Positions 44,433 through 56,270 of a stretch of 64,000 nt of DNA are shown piece by piece. The position numbers were made by a program, and so were the translations under genes. The notes beneath the pieces were generated by a model. It did not search any database. It worked only from the letters and a program-made list of their open reading frames with translations, and had not been told where the DNA came from. The DNA comes from Blumeriella jaapii (lineage: Eukaryota; Ascomycota; Leotiomycetes; Helotiales; Drepanopezizaceae), in the NCBI GenBank assembly GCA_009599575.1, contig VWND01000009.1:806001-870000 (forward strand), written 5' to 3'. Each line of letters begins with the position of its first letter. Position 1 is the stretch's first letter.

Positions 44433-46393
44433 AGGAAATGTTCACAGCAGACATCATTGTAGATCTCGAGACTGGAGACAGAGTCTTGTTGTTCGGGCTC
44501 CTTCTATCACTTGAATTTACGTGCAAGATTATACAAGTTCGTACCAATGAAGGTGCTCTATACCCTTCTAGGCACTGAAGTGCGAGGAAGATGGTCTCTG
44601 GAAAGATCAGCGTTACGTGAATACCAAAGATGTACGGAGACTACTGGAAGGGTCCAACGCTCGTATGATTTGGGTATTCCAGTGAGGTCCCCGGATTTAA
44701 GTATCACCTATTAGTCTGCGCTAAATGAATGATCGACAAGAGACGGAAAGATTTACAATTGCTTAAAATAGCTTTCGGATATTTGACATCATGGTATGAG
44801 CTTCTGAAGGCAAATTCGAACCATTAGATGAAGAAACCAAACCAATATATTCCGATGATGGTAGAATGGATCAATTTGTCCGACAGGGTCCAATTTATTT
44901 CACACATGTAGGCACTTGAGGGGACTGACTGCGAACAAATGTTGATTACCTCAATTTCTGGTAAATCAAATCTGTGAGTGGGTCGCTTCAACATAGTAGC
45001 ACTTTTACTCGTGAAGTAACCAGCTCATATGTCGAAGTTTGAGTGACGGTTTAGCTCGTTATCAAGGCATACCACACTGGTGCGAACTACTGTGGAGGAA
45101 CGGATGGATGGAAAATAGAAACATCATAGCCGTTAGGGGTTTCAACTACTATCAAACCAAGTCATGGCTCTCGATTCCAAAAAGTATTTTGTTACAGCGA
45201 GAAGCAAGAAAGGGCGACTTAGTCTCTTACGATCGCTTGAGGTACGAGTACGAAGTCATCAAATTTTGGGCTTCAGCCACTCTGTGGCAGGCTTATGCTG
45301 CTATCGGTTTATGGCACTTCCCGTTCTAGGATTGGGTGGTCTTTCAGATTTCTTTTTCGCTGTCGTGTTCTCCTGCTTCTACTAATAGTATAAGGGTCGG
45401 AGTCGTCCAATTCCCTCTTCTGTTGCACAACATGCCGCAAGTCTACGAACACCGCCCGAGAAACCCTTCGGAACATCTCACTATTTCCAGCCTACCCCGC
45501 AGCCGTAAATAGAAGCAGATTGTGCGGAATTGCAAATGTAACCATAGAACGTTTAACGGAAAGTTGCAGCGCAAGAACGCTCCCAACCAAACGGGGGAAG
45601 AGTTGTCAGGTGAGCTGGTAGCACCATACTCCTCAATCCTATAGCCTCTGTATGTCGGGCGTTGACACTTATGTTCTGTATCACTATCAAGTATCTCAAG
45701 CGGGGTACTTGTTCTTGTGTCCCGGTTTCAGGGTAGATGATGTCGATGGCAGACTCGCACGGTGGAGCCAGAATAGATCAGGTCAATCTTGATCTCTTCA
45801 CGAGAGCCTCAGAACAGGCTTTCCCCAAGAACATTTCTTAAAATAGCCCAACTCCGCTCCTTCTCGTCTTATTCTTCAAGATGAATCGAAAGGAACTTAT
45901 TGGAGCTCCTTAGGCAGCCATCAACCCTCACGTCAAAATTATGCAACCCGTCGGACGTCAAGTCATCCAAAAATAGGCCATTGTTGATCGACCTTCTGAT
46001 ACCAGCACAACTTCTCCGGCTCTGTGAATTCTTTGCGCTCATGTCTCCGCGAAGGATTCTGCATGAGAATGCCCGCTGTAGTACGCAAGTCCTCGTTCCA
46101 TCACAAGAACCGTTAGTTGTGCCGTGCTCCTGCTGCTTCTCCTGGTCAATTTGTAACTGGACGCCTCTTCAAGTCCGTGGATGGATAATCATAAATCAAG
46201 TTTCGTTGCAATGGCTATTCTGATACACGTATCGGGTCTCCGTCAAGAGGCTCGGGATTCTTCCACTTGCTCCTCGGTAAGGCTTCCACAACCAACAGTA
46301 TAAAATAAAGAGAAGCCCAAGAAATCTCAGAATGTGCTTTGATCAGCAACAAGCGGACTCACAACTATCACACAAACATCCTCCCAACCCACC
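44433..46393. other. 2-kb AT-rich gene-poor block
   Basis: No coding ORF recognised. The right end holds a TATA box and a leader with CAACTATCACACAAACATCC for the secreted protein at 46394. Confidence 0.5.
46299..46307 (+). promoter_or_regulatory. TATA box of the 12-Cys secreted protein
   Basis: TATAAAATA about 90 bp before the ATG at 46394, in a normal position for a highly regulated fungal promoter. Confidence 0.5.
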
Positions 46394-46948
46394 ATGAAGC
46401 TCCTTGCACTCGGCATCCTCCTCCCCCTCGCCACCTCCCTCGCCCTCCCCACAGAGATGACCGACAACCCAGCCTATATCCTCCGCAAGCGCCAGGAGAC
46501 TGGTTTTCAGGTGCACCAATGCGCGATCGTCGGCACCGGCAACGCCTTCTGCCGCACCTGCTCCAGCTCCAAGTGCAAGTCCGTCAAGACCATGATCCAC
46601 GGGAAGAAGTACGGCTTTGACTGCGTCTGCCGATCGGGCGAGTGCGTTGACGGGTTCTGGTAAGCCGCACGTCTCCAACACCCTGCCGAGCCAGTACTGA
46701 CCTCTTTGCGAAGCGGATGGGACTACTATGTGGATGGAAACTGCTGGGTCTGGGCCGCGCGGTGAGCCTTTCTCGTTGGATGTGTGCCTCCCGAAGACAG
46801 ACTGATCGATCCATTCACAGCACGGATGACAACTGCCCAACGAAGGGAGCCAGTAAGTGGAGTCTGTCTGAACTCTTCATTCCGCGAAGTTCCGCTAATA
46901 GGATGTGCTCTAGATGGACTCACCAATTGCGCGTTTTGCAGCCGCTAA
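46394..46948 (+). CDS. Small secreted 12-cysteine protein, effector candidate
   Basis: Four exons (46394-46659, 46714-46761, 46821-46852, 46914-46948) with GTAAGC, GTGAGC and GTAAGT donors encode 126 residues. The first ~19 residues (MKLLALGILLPLATSLALP) form a signal peptide. They are followed by a short propeptide ending in LRKRQ, a likely Kex2 cleavage site. The mature part of about 90 residues holds twelve Cys: HQC, AFCRTC, SSKCKS, DCVCRSGEC, GFCGWDYY, GNCWVW, DNCPTK, and TNCAFCSR at the C-terminus. An even cysteine number suggests six disulfides. The fragmented exon structure in a short gene and isolation in gene-poor AT-rich DNA are typical of secreted effectors. No family recognised; extracellular location is inferred. 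Confidence 0.78.
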
Positions 46949-49900
46949 AGGGGGTGCTCTGCACCAAGGAGACTGAGCCACAGAGAAGCGCTAGTCGTTA
47001 TGCTTTCCGAAATCATGTTTGGGATGCTTTCATTTTGCAACTTTTGGTATTCACACGCGCTCTTAAAGCAATAGACCCTCGCTCGATCTTGTCGGATTCC
47101 ACTAGTCCTCTTCGGTCCTCAAGTCAGGATGTAGCTATGACTGGCATCCGTAGTACACGAACCGGAACCAAAAGATGCATTTTTTGCCCGCGTCAGATTT
47201 TCTCAGGGCCAAAAACCGCATCTAACCCTCTCCAAGTTCTTCCTCAAAGCTCAATTCTTGTCTATCTCACACCATTCATCTAAACCGTTTCGTCTCTGGC
47301 TTTTGAGTCTCGGACTATTGCAAACGGTACATAGATCCAAAAACATGCTTTCCTGTCAATGGGGCTATCTCGTTCATCTCTACCTTACAATAAGCATGAG
47401 AGGCCTTAAGTGATGCTACGCTCTGAGTCTAGCGACTCACGTGATCTAAAAGGCTCGCTTGGATACTAAGACTTGAGATCTTACGTCCTTGGGAAGATGC
47501 CGTATGGGGAGCACAAATGCAAGATACGGTCCTTTGTATTCTTGCCTCGGATCTAAACCACTGTTCCTTACTCTAACGGCGCATTTTAGATTCTACAGTG
47601 TCTGCTAGAGCCCACCGACCAGCGAAACCCATCACCCCAGAAGAGGCAGCAGCTAAAGAACAGGAACTATCGAATAGGAAGCGGTACCAGCCAATCAATG
47701 TAACCGTATGAAGTTTTGTAAAAAGAACGGGTTCGCTGGAGATAATACTTGCACATTGACTAACTGCTCAAGTACTTTAACTACATTCAAAAAGAAGTGC
47801 CTGCTTGCCAAACCGAAAAAAAAATTTCCCCCTGACCGCAAAGCAGATGATGTGTTTCGTTGAAATTTCCACAAAACCTCAATCGGTATACTCGGAACTC
47901 GTCCAATCTTAAAAGGTATCAAAAACAAGGGGCGTAAATCCAGAGCAATGTACACAAGAGAGGTCGACATCGTGATCCCGAGTGTGGTTGGCGAAGATAT
48001 GCTTAATATAAGTCAGCCGACACGAGATTAGACACACAGGCCTTGAGCAAAAAGGTCTGATGGGAATCCGCCTCCAGAAAGCTACGTCTGATGGGCTACA
48101 TGCTGCCTGGTTGACAATATATTTGTGGTATTATAGCAAGCACGAGGTCCGTCGTCCTCGGTACACAGTTCAGCTGGGACCCAACTCAGGTAGAGTTGGG
48201 CTTTGTGACAACGTATCTGATTCCAACACGACCGGTGATATCAAATCACCATTCTGGCTGCCATGGCACAATGACCAGATGCGTAGCATCTGCTAATCCA
48301 ATCATGCCGATAGACTCAAATCCCAGGGTCGTAGGAGCGTCCTTAGCAATCTTTACTGCTCCGCCCGAGGGATGGATGTTGACGATGATCGCGATTGTCA
48401 TGTCTGGAGCTTTAGTTGTGTGCAGAGGGGTTCGTCTGTTCTTGTACTTGAGCGCTCGGTCATCTATGAGATGTCAGTGAAGGCTATTCCTTACTAGGAA
48501 GCATGATTTTTAACAATACCTGTTCCTGACAAAACTGTGCTATGAAGACCTCGGAAGAGGTGTTCGGAACGAGACGCTCTCTCAGCCTAGTGACGACGAC
48601 GGCGCGCTGCTGTTACACAATCGTTGATATATGCAATATCAAATGAGGCCTAGGGTTCAGGACCTCGTCTTATGTCGATTTCGTTTTCTTATGATTGATT
48701 CCTCTTCCACCCAGGTTTCGCGCCAACAGTAGCCATGCTCCAAACTGGACAGACTCTTACCGGGGTCAACGGATCGTACATGATGTACACAGATCGAATG
48801 TTTCCAAAGCCAAAGTCTTATCTAGGACTGAAAGTCCTGTTCATGGATCACCGTACCCAAGCAGCCTCGTCAGTTTTTGTGTAACAGATACTGGTCATTT
48901 GCTAGAATCCTAATCAAATCGACGACTCTCGAACGAAGAAAATTCTTGACACAAAAGCAGCAAGCTTACGGCAAGCCTGCAACAATTGCGTCGTCTCCGT
49001 TGATTTGAAGAATGGACGATGTTGTTAGCGAGCCACCGTGCTTGATTTTCGAATGGCTGGATCGGGTTCTGGCAGAAATCCTTCCAAAGAACATTTCAAG
49101 AATAACGCTTCACTTAAAGCTGTCTTCGAGGCACGTGACGAGATCTCAAGCCCGGTGACAACCTCATTTCCGACATCGAGAGCCAGAACCCTATAGCTAA
49201 AAAGGAGACTTGGGTGCGGATACGTATGTGCAATCACCGTGTTGTCTGCAGCTACTAGCCTTCTCGTAGTAAAGGACGGCTTTGATGAACGTCAAGTGCA
49301 ACCATTTGCAATGCGAGCACCAGAAGCTTGGCAAGGGCATAGTTGTACTCATCGATCCGAAGTTTGCTCAATGGCTGCGATCTTACTTGCTTGGGCAAGG
49401 CCGGGCATTCCAGGCATTCCAGGTATTAAAGACGGCGTGTGGCCAGATCTTTGGTGTATGGCAAAGTTGATGAGAGCCTTCCGAAGTGGACCGCTCTCCC
49501 TCCATCCCTCCAACCTCTGGTGTAAAAAAGCTAACCTGGAATTGTGCGAAGAGCCTTTCGGAAGCGAAAGACCAAGATCGGCCGGACAGGTGGTAGGTTG
49601 AAGTAGCTCTGTTAGATGACGAGCTAAACAGCTTCTCGGACGAAATAACGCAATTTGTCTGGTTACTTTCGTGTTGATAGGTGTTGGAAAGCAATCGGTA
49701 AGTGCACTCAGAACACAACGGGCTGACTTGTAATAGTACTCAGCTAAGGAGGTAGTGCGTTTTGCGCATTGGACCCCAGTGACCTTAAACACTAACGTGA
49801 CTAAACGTGACACCGTCCCTCGTAGCACTTCTCGAAACTGATCCAGAAAGAAGACCTGAAGCGAAGAGGGCTTTTTTATCAGCAGAGTTTCAAGCTTTGG

Positions 49901-51120
49901 TACGCCAAGCTAGGGTTGAAGTTGAGCATTAGGAACGAACGACTATTGAAGCGTCATTTGATATGTGGGAGGGAGCTCACCGCTTCAATCTGGCAGTGAC
50001 ATATTTACAGTACCCATATCACATAGCGCGCCAGAGCTGAAATCATTGCGTTACAACAGCGTCGTTCTCCACACAGAATCGAGCTGGGAGAGAGGAGGAC
50101 CGAAAGGACTTTGGGAAGACGTGCGGGCAGCGCTCGATCTTTCAGGAGAAATGGTGAGTTACAGTACTGACTCGTAAACATGACGCTGGCAAAGAGCGCT
50201 GGCACTGGAATCTCACCAGCGAATACCTGCTGTTGTATATTTTCTTTTTTTTCCCCCGGCAGATCACACTCAGTACCATCTCATATCGTTACACTGCCCT
50301 CGAAGAAAAAGAGCCGAGATAGCAGATGCTCTGGTTTTGGCTCACCAGAGGGCCAACTCCTCTGACTTCTAAAAGACTTGCGAATCGCTCGGCTGTGTAC
50401 GATGTACAGTACATACATACATACAGTATGTACGCAAGCCTGCAGCTGCGGGATTGGCTTTAGGAACAAGCAAAAAGTCCCCACTGCTATGTGCCTACCA
50501 CGCATGTGAAAAGCTTACCTTCCAAAACCGCCTTTCTCTCTCCCGAGTAATGGGATCTGGAAATCATTTTGGGGGACCTCGCGGACCCGCATCTCGACAG
50601 AATGAAAAGGGTGTCTAGATTCTACTGTACTGTGCATGGCTGTAGAGGCAGAGAGTTGCTGTATGTGCTGTACGGAGAGCACAGTGGTGAGCTAGCGCCG
50701 TGGCGCCAATGTAGTGTACATAGGGACCTACCTACTATGTACCTATAGGTAGGTACAGTACGTGCTGTAAGAGGATCTCTGCTTCTCTGGGACTTGTCAA
50801 ATGAATCGAAAAATGCCATACACGAGAGCAATCGCGACAGGGTATAAAGCCCAACCAATTCGTCAAATGATTTTCCCGTAAATAGACAGGATCCCAAGAA
50901 CCATAGATCACTGCGCGGTAAAGCTGGTTGCGGTGACGTGGATGGAGGATCCGAAACAAAACACCGACTGTACTTGCAGTCAACGCTTCTGTGTCGCACC
51001 AGCCTCGCGATTACCAAAACCAACAGCACAAATCAATGTATTCTACGTAAAAAGTACAGCTTTGCAAACCACGGTTTTCATATGTCATTCGAAAAAACCA
51101 CGTAAATGCTACACACAATC
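46949..51120. other. 4.2-kb AT-rich gene-poor block
   Basis: Many short ORFs but none with coding character. An ORF of 159 codons at 49349-49828 (minus) and one of 188 codons ending at 47283 (plus, overlapping the secreted gene) look accidental. tacagtacatacatacatacagta occurs near 50404-50430, and tactgtactgtg near 50632. Confidence 0.5.
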
Positions 51121-52690
51121 CTAGACATTCTCGCGCTTCTTGATACCGACCATGCACTCCAGAGGCTTCCTTAAGAACCCCTCTCTCGTCTCCAGCTTAT
51201 CCTGGTACAGCTTCAAGTCGTAGCGACGGAAGGTCGTGGCCACGATGAGCGCGAGTTCCATCTCCGCCACATTCCTCCCCACGCAAGATCTAGGCCCGAA
51301 GCTGAAGGGGATGAAGCCGACCTTCTGCCTCTCGGTGAGCTTGTCCCAGCGATCCGGCACAAACTCGTCAGCGTCGGGCCCCCAGATCTCCTTGGAGTGG
51401 TGGATAGTGTACGCGGGCACGGAGAGAACGGTGTGCTCGGGGAAGTGGTGGCCTTGAATCGTGACGCCCGGTCCGGGGGGGACGACGCGCGGAAGTCCCA
51501 ACGAAGAGGTGGAGTGGATGCGCATGGTTTCCTGGATGCACTTGTGCATGTATGGGAGATCCTTGACGAGCTCGAAAGTCGGCACGTCCATGCTCGCGGG
51601 GATCGCTTCGTCGAGCTCCTTGCGCAGTTTCTCGAGCACGCCGGGCGTCTTGCAAACCCAGTAGAGGATGGCGCAGGAGGTGTTGGACGTGGTGTCTGAG
51701 CCGGCGATGAGCTGCGTCAAGGCTTCGGCTGTGAGCTCTGCACGCCCGAGCTTGTTCCCGTTCTCATCCTTGCCTTCCATCAATCTGGCGAGAAGATCCA
51801 CGCGCTCGACGTCTCGCTTGCCATCAAGACGCTGTGAGACCCGCGCCACAGCAATACCGGCGAGGTTGTCCACGGCAGCCAGGCCTCGGCTGAAAAAGGG
51901 ATCAGGGAAGTACTTGGCGAATGGCTTCAATTGAGGGAAGCAGCCAAGCGTCCCCGAGACTTCACCACGACGGTTCAGCACCTCGACAGCAGGGGCGTAG
52001 GAGGCGGGGGAATCGGGCGTCATGCGGATCTCCGTGATGTCCTTTCCTTTCTCCAGCATACCAAACGGCTGCCCGAAAGCCAGGTCTCCAATCATGTCGA
52101 ATGCGAGGTAGTTGAACCAGTGTAGACAGTCGATCTTGGCGAAGCCGCCGTGGGCGTTGGTAGATAGAGAATCCCATTGCTTCACGAACAGCTCGAGGTT
52201 GTGGTGCATGTACTTTTCGAATTGACCGATACTCTTGGTGGAAAAGGTGTGTGACACGGTTTTCCGCTTCCGCGTGTGCTCGGCCCTGTCTCTGGTGTTA
52301 AAGAGACCGCGCTGGATGGAAACGAAGGCATCGTAGAACTCCCTGTAGATTGTTAGTCGGAATGCCACACGCCACACGGTAGCGCGTCACCCACGACTTC
52401 AAGAAGCCGTTGCCGTGGCCATAAATCTCGGAAATCGCCGACTCATCCGCGATGCTGACATGGTTCGGCTGGATCCTGACCAGCTTTCCCCATTTCTTGT
52501 GCGCGTTATCAACGCTCTTGTACCGGTGTCCTAGCCGGGCCTGGAGGAGAAGCCACAGGTTCGATACTTTGGCTGCGGGTCCTGGGATATCCTTCAATTC
52601 GGTATTCGAGGTGAAGTACGGGACGAGCCAGAAGAGCGCGAGCGCAACCGGTATGGCGTAGGGGTGGAGAACCCATTCGGCGATGGACAT
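51121..52690 (-). CDS. Cytochrome P450 CYP53-type, benzoate 4-hydroxylase
   Basis: Membrane-bound monooxygenase expected to para-hydroxylate benzoate to 4-hydroxybenzoate with NADPH-P450 reductase, the entry to the beta-ketoadipate route. Exons 52690-52395 and 52342-51121 give 505 residues, the normal CYP53 length. In order: N-terminal anchor (VLHPYAIPVALALFWLVPYF), proline hinge (KDIPGPA), IRIQPNHVSIADE-like segment, IYGHGNGFLKSEFYDAFVSI across the intron, helix I AGSDTTSNT, ExxR (ETMRIHS), PERF region (FVPDRWD) and haem loop FSFGPRSCVGRN with its Cys. The block FNTRDRAEHTRKRKTVSHTF is highly characteristic of CYP53. A longer ORF starts at 52777, but a TATA-like box at about 52787 makes MSIAEW at 52690 the better start. 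All motifs are intact. Assigning benzoate as substrate rests on family knowledge. Confidence 0.92.
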
Positions 52691-52691
52691 G

Positions 52692-53266
52692 GTGGAAGTT
52701 GCACGGAGAACGAGGAGTGCGACGGCAGGATGGAGAACAGTGAATGTATCGAGACGGGCGAAAGTCGAGGAGCTCACAAGGCTTTTTTATATCAACAATG
52801 CCATGCACACATCGCACACCAACATCATCATCCATCGGTGTCACCCCGCATCTGGGCGTCTTGGTTCCCCAGACCCGGCCAGGCACGAGCTTCTGCAACA
52901 CGGCCAATCAAGTCGCATACGTGCTTCGGCGATGAATCGGGTTTTCATTCACATATCTGCCGTCCTCACGAGCCGGCCATTGCTGGGGCGGGGAGGCCGA
53001 AGGAATAGCAGCTTGATACTGTAACTCACTGCATGCGGAACGATAGAACTGGTTTGAGGCCTTGAGACAGCCCACTTCGCTGCAAGACAGACTGACTTGC
53101 TTCGATACTGTGGGTACTGTACAACGCCACCCCGTATCGATGTGGATTGGGCTGCAATGGCCGGGGCCGCCGTCTGTAGCCTGTCACCATTTTTCCTCGC
53201 TGCGTGATGTCACGATGTGTGGTGTTCGGCCCTATGCTGCCCCATCCATGCCTCTGCATTTTCCCC
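52692..53266. other. Intergenic region between CYP53 and epimerase
   Basis: About 575 bp holding the CYP53 promoter and the epimerase 3' region. Short ORFs cross it; none is convincing. Confidence 0.5.
52784..52791 (-). promoter_or_regulatory. TATA-like box of the CYP53 gene
   Basis: TATAAAAA on the minus strand, about 95 bp upstream of the chosen ATG at 52690. Confidence 0.45.
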
Positions 53267-54185
53267 TCACAAGGACGCATTGCCTCTCCGCTGATCAACA
53301 GCCTGCCTTAACTTCGCAATCACGTCGGCCGGATCCTTCGCCCAAACACTGCGCTCCCTGCAACGATGACATTCGCACCCGCGTCGGCAGCCTGGTCGAT
53401 CGTTCCGGGACCGAGTCCACCATCAACCTCGATGTTCAGATCCGGGTATCGCTTCCTCAGCTCGGCAACCTTGGGCAGTTCGGAAGCCATGAACTTCTGC
53501 CCGCCGAATCCAGGGTAGACCGTCATGACCAGCACCATCTAGAATCCATTAGCACAATGGCAGAGCGGCCTGTCGCACCAGAAGCTCACATCCGGAACTT
53601 CCTTGACATCCTCCGACTCCAAGATGTCCCACAGCACATCCACAGGCGTGTCCGGCTTGATCGCTATCCCCGCCAGCATGCCCACGCTGTGAATATATCT
53701 GATGAGCTCCTTCGGGCTCGTCTTGGTATCGCTCGTCGTCTCGGGGCTTTCGGCTGCGGTGCTGTTGATGGCAGCTTCGTAGTGGAAACAGTAGAGATCA
53801 CAGCCAGCCTGCTGAAACTCCTTCACCCATTTCTTTGGCTGTGCACCCAGATATCAGCCTCCGATTTCCCGTCGCTGCTTGGAAGAAGGCTACCTCTGCG
53901 ATCATCATATGGCAGTCGAATGTCCCTTTTCCGTGCCTCTCGGTGGGTTTGTCGACATGGCTTCGGATCTTCGTCACAACGGGCGCGCCGAATGTGATAT
54001 TGGGTACGAAATGGCCGTCCATGATATCTGCAGATTGGTTAGACTCGCGGCTCCCGGGGTACATACAGAAGCTTGCCTATGTGCAGCCAATCCGCCCCTC
54101 GAGCAATGGTATTCGAGCACTCCTTGCCCAGATCCGCAAAGTCCGCAGACAGGATGGACGGCGCAATAATAGCTGCGGGAGACAT
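53267..54185 (-). CDS. Ribulose-phosphate 3-epimerase, one frameshift
   Basis: Pentose phosphate pathway enzyme interconverting ribulose 5-phosphate and xylulose 5-phosphate; cytosolic TIM barrel. Four exons: 54185-54077, 54027-53894, 53838-53590 and 53538-53267. The first intron has a GC donor (ATAG|GCAAGC). Family motifs in order: [34 protein letters not shown] with metal-binding His and Asp, [10 protein letters not shown] (second His), [30 protein letters not shown] and [12 protein letters not shown] with the catalytic Asp. At 53341-53343, after GSAVFG, the frame breaks to RRIRPT and a stop. Adding one G to TTTGGG restores [16 protein letters not shown] and a stop at 53267, with 254 residues in total and an exon sum divisible by three. 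Without the correction the enzyme would lack its last helix. Confidence 0.92.
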
Positions 54186-54673
54186 GTTGGGGGCTTCGTT
54201 AACTTATACCGTGGCAGGCAAATGTAGTAGGAGTTGAATTGGATTCGGATGTGTTTGAACATTCGATTGAATATCTTAGTGGGATGTTTTGGAAGTGGGG
54301 GGCAATGAACAGTACAGCACGTGCTGCGCATTTCAACTTCGAGCTCGACGACAACAGCGACTACTGCTACTGTAAGATAGACATTACTTATGTCCCCCAG
54401 CATCTTGCGTAAGTTTTCCTTTGGCCCTTCTACTCTTTTTAATGCTTTATCCGGGAGTATTAAGGTAAATTGGAATCAAGGGTAAATAACGAGTGTGTTT
54501 CTTTTTGGGAAAATGGTATTCCAAGTCACGTTTTGTCGCGTACTAGCGCGAACCTCTCCGCGTCATCCGAGGTTCTTTCCATTAGTGACCTTCTCAAGCG
54601 CGTTCTGCTTCTCAACACCAAACAAACCTCTCCCTCATCCAAAAACACGATCCAAGGACAGTCTCTGCTCAAC
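54186..54673. promoter_or_regulatory. Shared divergent promoter region, epimerase / MYND gene
   Basis: The epimerase (minus, start 54185) and the MYND protein (plus, start 54674) are head-to-head with 488 bp between start codons, so their promoters lie in this interval. An upstream ATG frame at 54470 runs in frame into the MYND gene, but its sequence is low-quality coding and I regard it as 5' leader. Confidence 0.45.
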
Positions 54674-55272
54674 ATGGATTTCTCATCCATCGACGAGGAC
54701 TGGGAATCAGCCTCCTCCATGTCCTCAGAATCCGAGAGCTCTCCAGCCTGCGCGAGCTGTCTAAAGGCCCAGGCGGACCTACCTGCTCTTCTCAAATACT
54801 GCGCCAAATGCAAAACCACGCGCTACTGCTCCGTCGAGTGCCAGAAAGAGGACTGGAAGAGCCACAAAAAGGTCTGCGGTAAACCCATAGACCAGCACAA
54901 CCCCGGCAACGGCTACCTCCACTCGCTCCCCGAGAAGGATGTCTCACGCAGCTGATCAATTGCTATCGACTGTGGATCGAGGACGAGTACACGTTCAAGG
55001 GAAACACCCGTGGGTTGTATGGGGGCATGGACCCGCTGCTGGATTTCAGACGGTTCTTGAACAAGGCCGAGAAGAGGAAGGGGGTGCTGCCGGCATGGTG
55101 GAGCAAGGAGAAGAGGGAGGCGTGTGAGAGAGCTGCTAATGGAGGTGATTCTTGGGCTGATATCAACTTTGCCGTTGAGATGTCAGATATCATCGAGCAT
55201 TACAAGAGCCCTTTGATGCCGATGAAATTGCGGATGCTAGGAGAGACGATTTTGGGGACAGGCTTCATGTAG
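54674..55272 (+). CDS. MYND zinc-finger protein, one frameshift
   Basis: About 199 residues. An acidic N-terminus (MDFSSIDEDWESASSMSSES) precedes a MYND finger with the Cys pattern CASC, YCAKC, RYCSVEC and HKKVC, a protein-interaction zinc module. The C-terminal region (NCYRLWIEDEYTFKGNTRGL, YGGMDPLLDFRRFLNKAEKR, LPAWWSKEKREACERA, HYKSPLMPMKLRMLGETILG) belongs to a conserved fungal MYND family I recognise by pattern; its function is not known. The frame breaks at about 54942: GTCTCACG reads DVSRS and a stop, while one added T gives DVFTQLINCYRL and joins both halves. With that base the length is 600 nt. No intron boundary explains the break. Confidence 0.82.
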
Positions 55273-55747
55273 TGCATTGAAGCTAAGGATGGCTGAGAGC
55301 ACCGCAGAACAAGCGGACGGATGATCATTCTTTTGCGTGTACAGTAATTAGAGATTTCATTATTTTAAAGACCGATTGGAAGAACTGTCCCGTTGGTTCT
55401 GACAAGCATCACCTTGGCGCTATCGTTAGAGATCGTCGTGATCATGCAAAATGCAATTCGATATGAGCAGCTTTCGAAGGCCCCAACATAGAATAACAAC
55501 AACCGGAAGAGGAGGAGGGGGTCAGTGTTTAAGCCTCAATCTACGAAACCGCTATCTCCTGCCAGAATACCACTATCGCTGTAGCTGTTCTGTGGCTCAG
55601 CGCCACTGCTGCCAACTCGCCCACCCGTCGAGATAGATATACCACGACGCTGTTGTCAACCATCGAGTCAAATTTCACCGGCCGGGTGTTGGCGATATAG
55701 CTCGCTACCTTTCCTCATCATTCCACGACCCCCTCGCTCTGTACGCG
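55273..55747. other. Intergenic region
   Basis: About 475 bp; no gene seen. The right end holds the leader of the small membrane protein. Confidence 0.45.
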
Positions 55748-56270
55748 ATGGACTTTTCTGGTATACCCAGGCGTGTTGCGCTCTTCGCGTTTGCGGTCTT
55801 GGTAGCACTATACATGATATATCTCATCCCACACGAAAACTTCGCAGAGGTACGGGCACTCTCCTTGTTTGAGACCATCGCTAAAGAGAAGAATCCTTTC
55901 GAGAAATCGCTCCGTATCGCCTGGTAACCGGTCCGGGGCACTGCAGTTCGCGTGCCAGGGCCATGAGCACCTGGATACCTCCCGGGAGCCGCTGGGACTC
56001 CACAAGGTGCATAAGAAGATCCCGCATCGCCCTCCTGAGGTTGCCGAGTGGTGTGCGGAGATCGCGTTGGCGGAGCCGGGAGTGTTGGCCCCCAGCCGGT
56101 GCCTGGTGCTGAAGGGTCGTAAGTACAATTGGAGGGACTGGGAGAGGAATTTGGATGTTGAATCTTACGTGTTCCGGAAGGTCAAGTCGGGATTCGAGTT
56201 CCAATCAAAGAAAGAGAGAAAGGAAAACGAATGCTGTTTCCCCTCCTCTCCAGAAATATCGCTAATATGA
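55748..56270 (+). CDS. Small membrane-anchored protein, 96 residues (tentative)
   Basis: Exons 55748-55849, 55947-56118 and 56254-56270 join in frame through GTACGG...CTGCAG and GTAAGT...CTCCAG introns. Residues 8-27 (RRVALFAFAVLVALYMIYLI) form one transmembrane helix preceded by two Arg. The remaining ~65 residues contain CQGHEHLDTSREPLGLHKVH and EVAEWCAEIALAEPGVLAPS. Reading the same DNA without the first intron runs into a stop. Family not recognised. The gene could be a type II membrane protein of the secretory pathway or an inner mitochondrial protein; neither is shown. Confidence 0.45.

Noticed and set aside
49349..49828. 159-codon minus-strand ORF
   Set aside because: No codon bias, domain or promoter; in AT-rich gene-poor DNA.
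52691..52777. Longer N-terminus for the CYP53 gene from the ATG at 52777
   Set aside because: It would start only about 10 bp from the TATA-like box and add a non-homologous leader before the normal membrane anchor.
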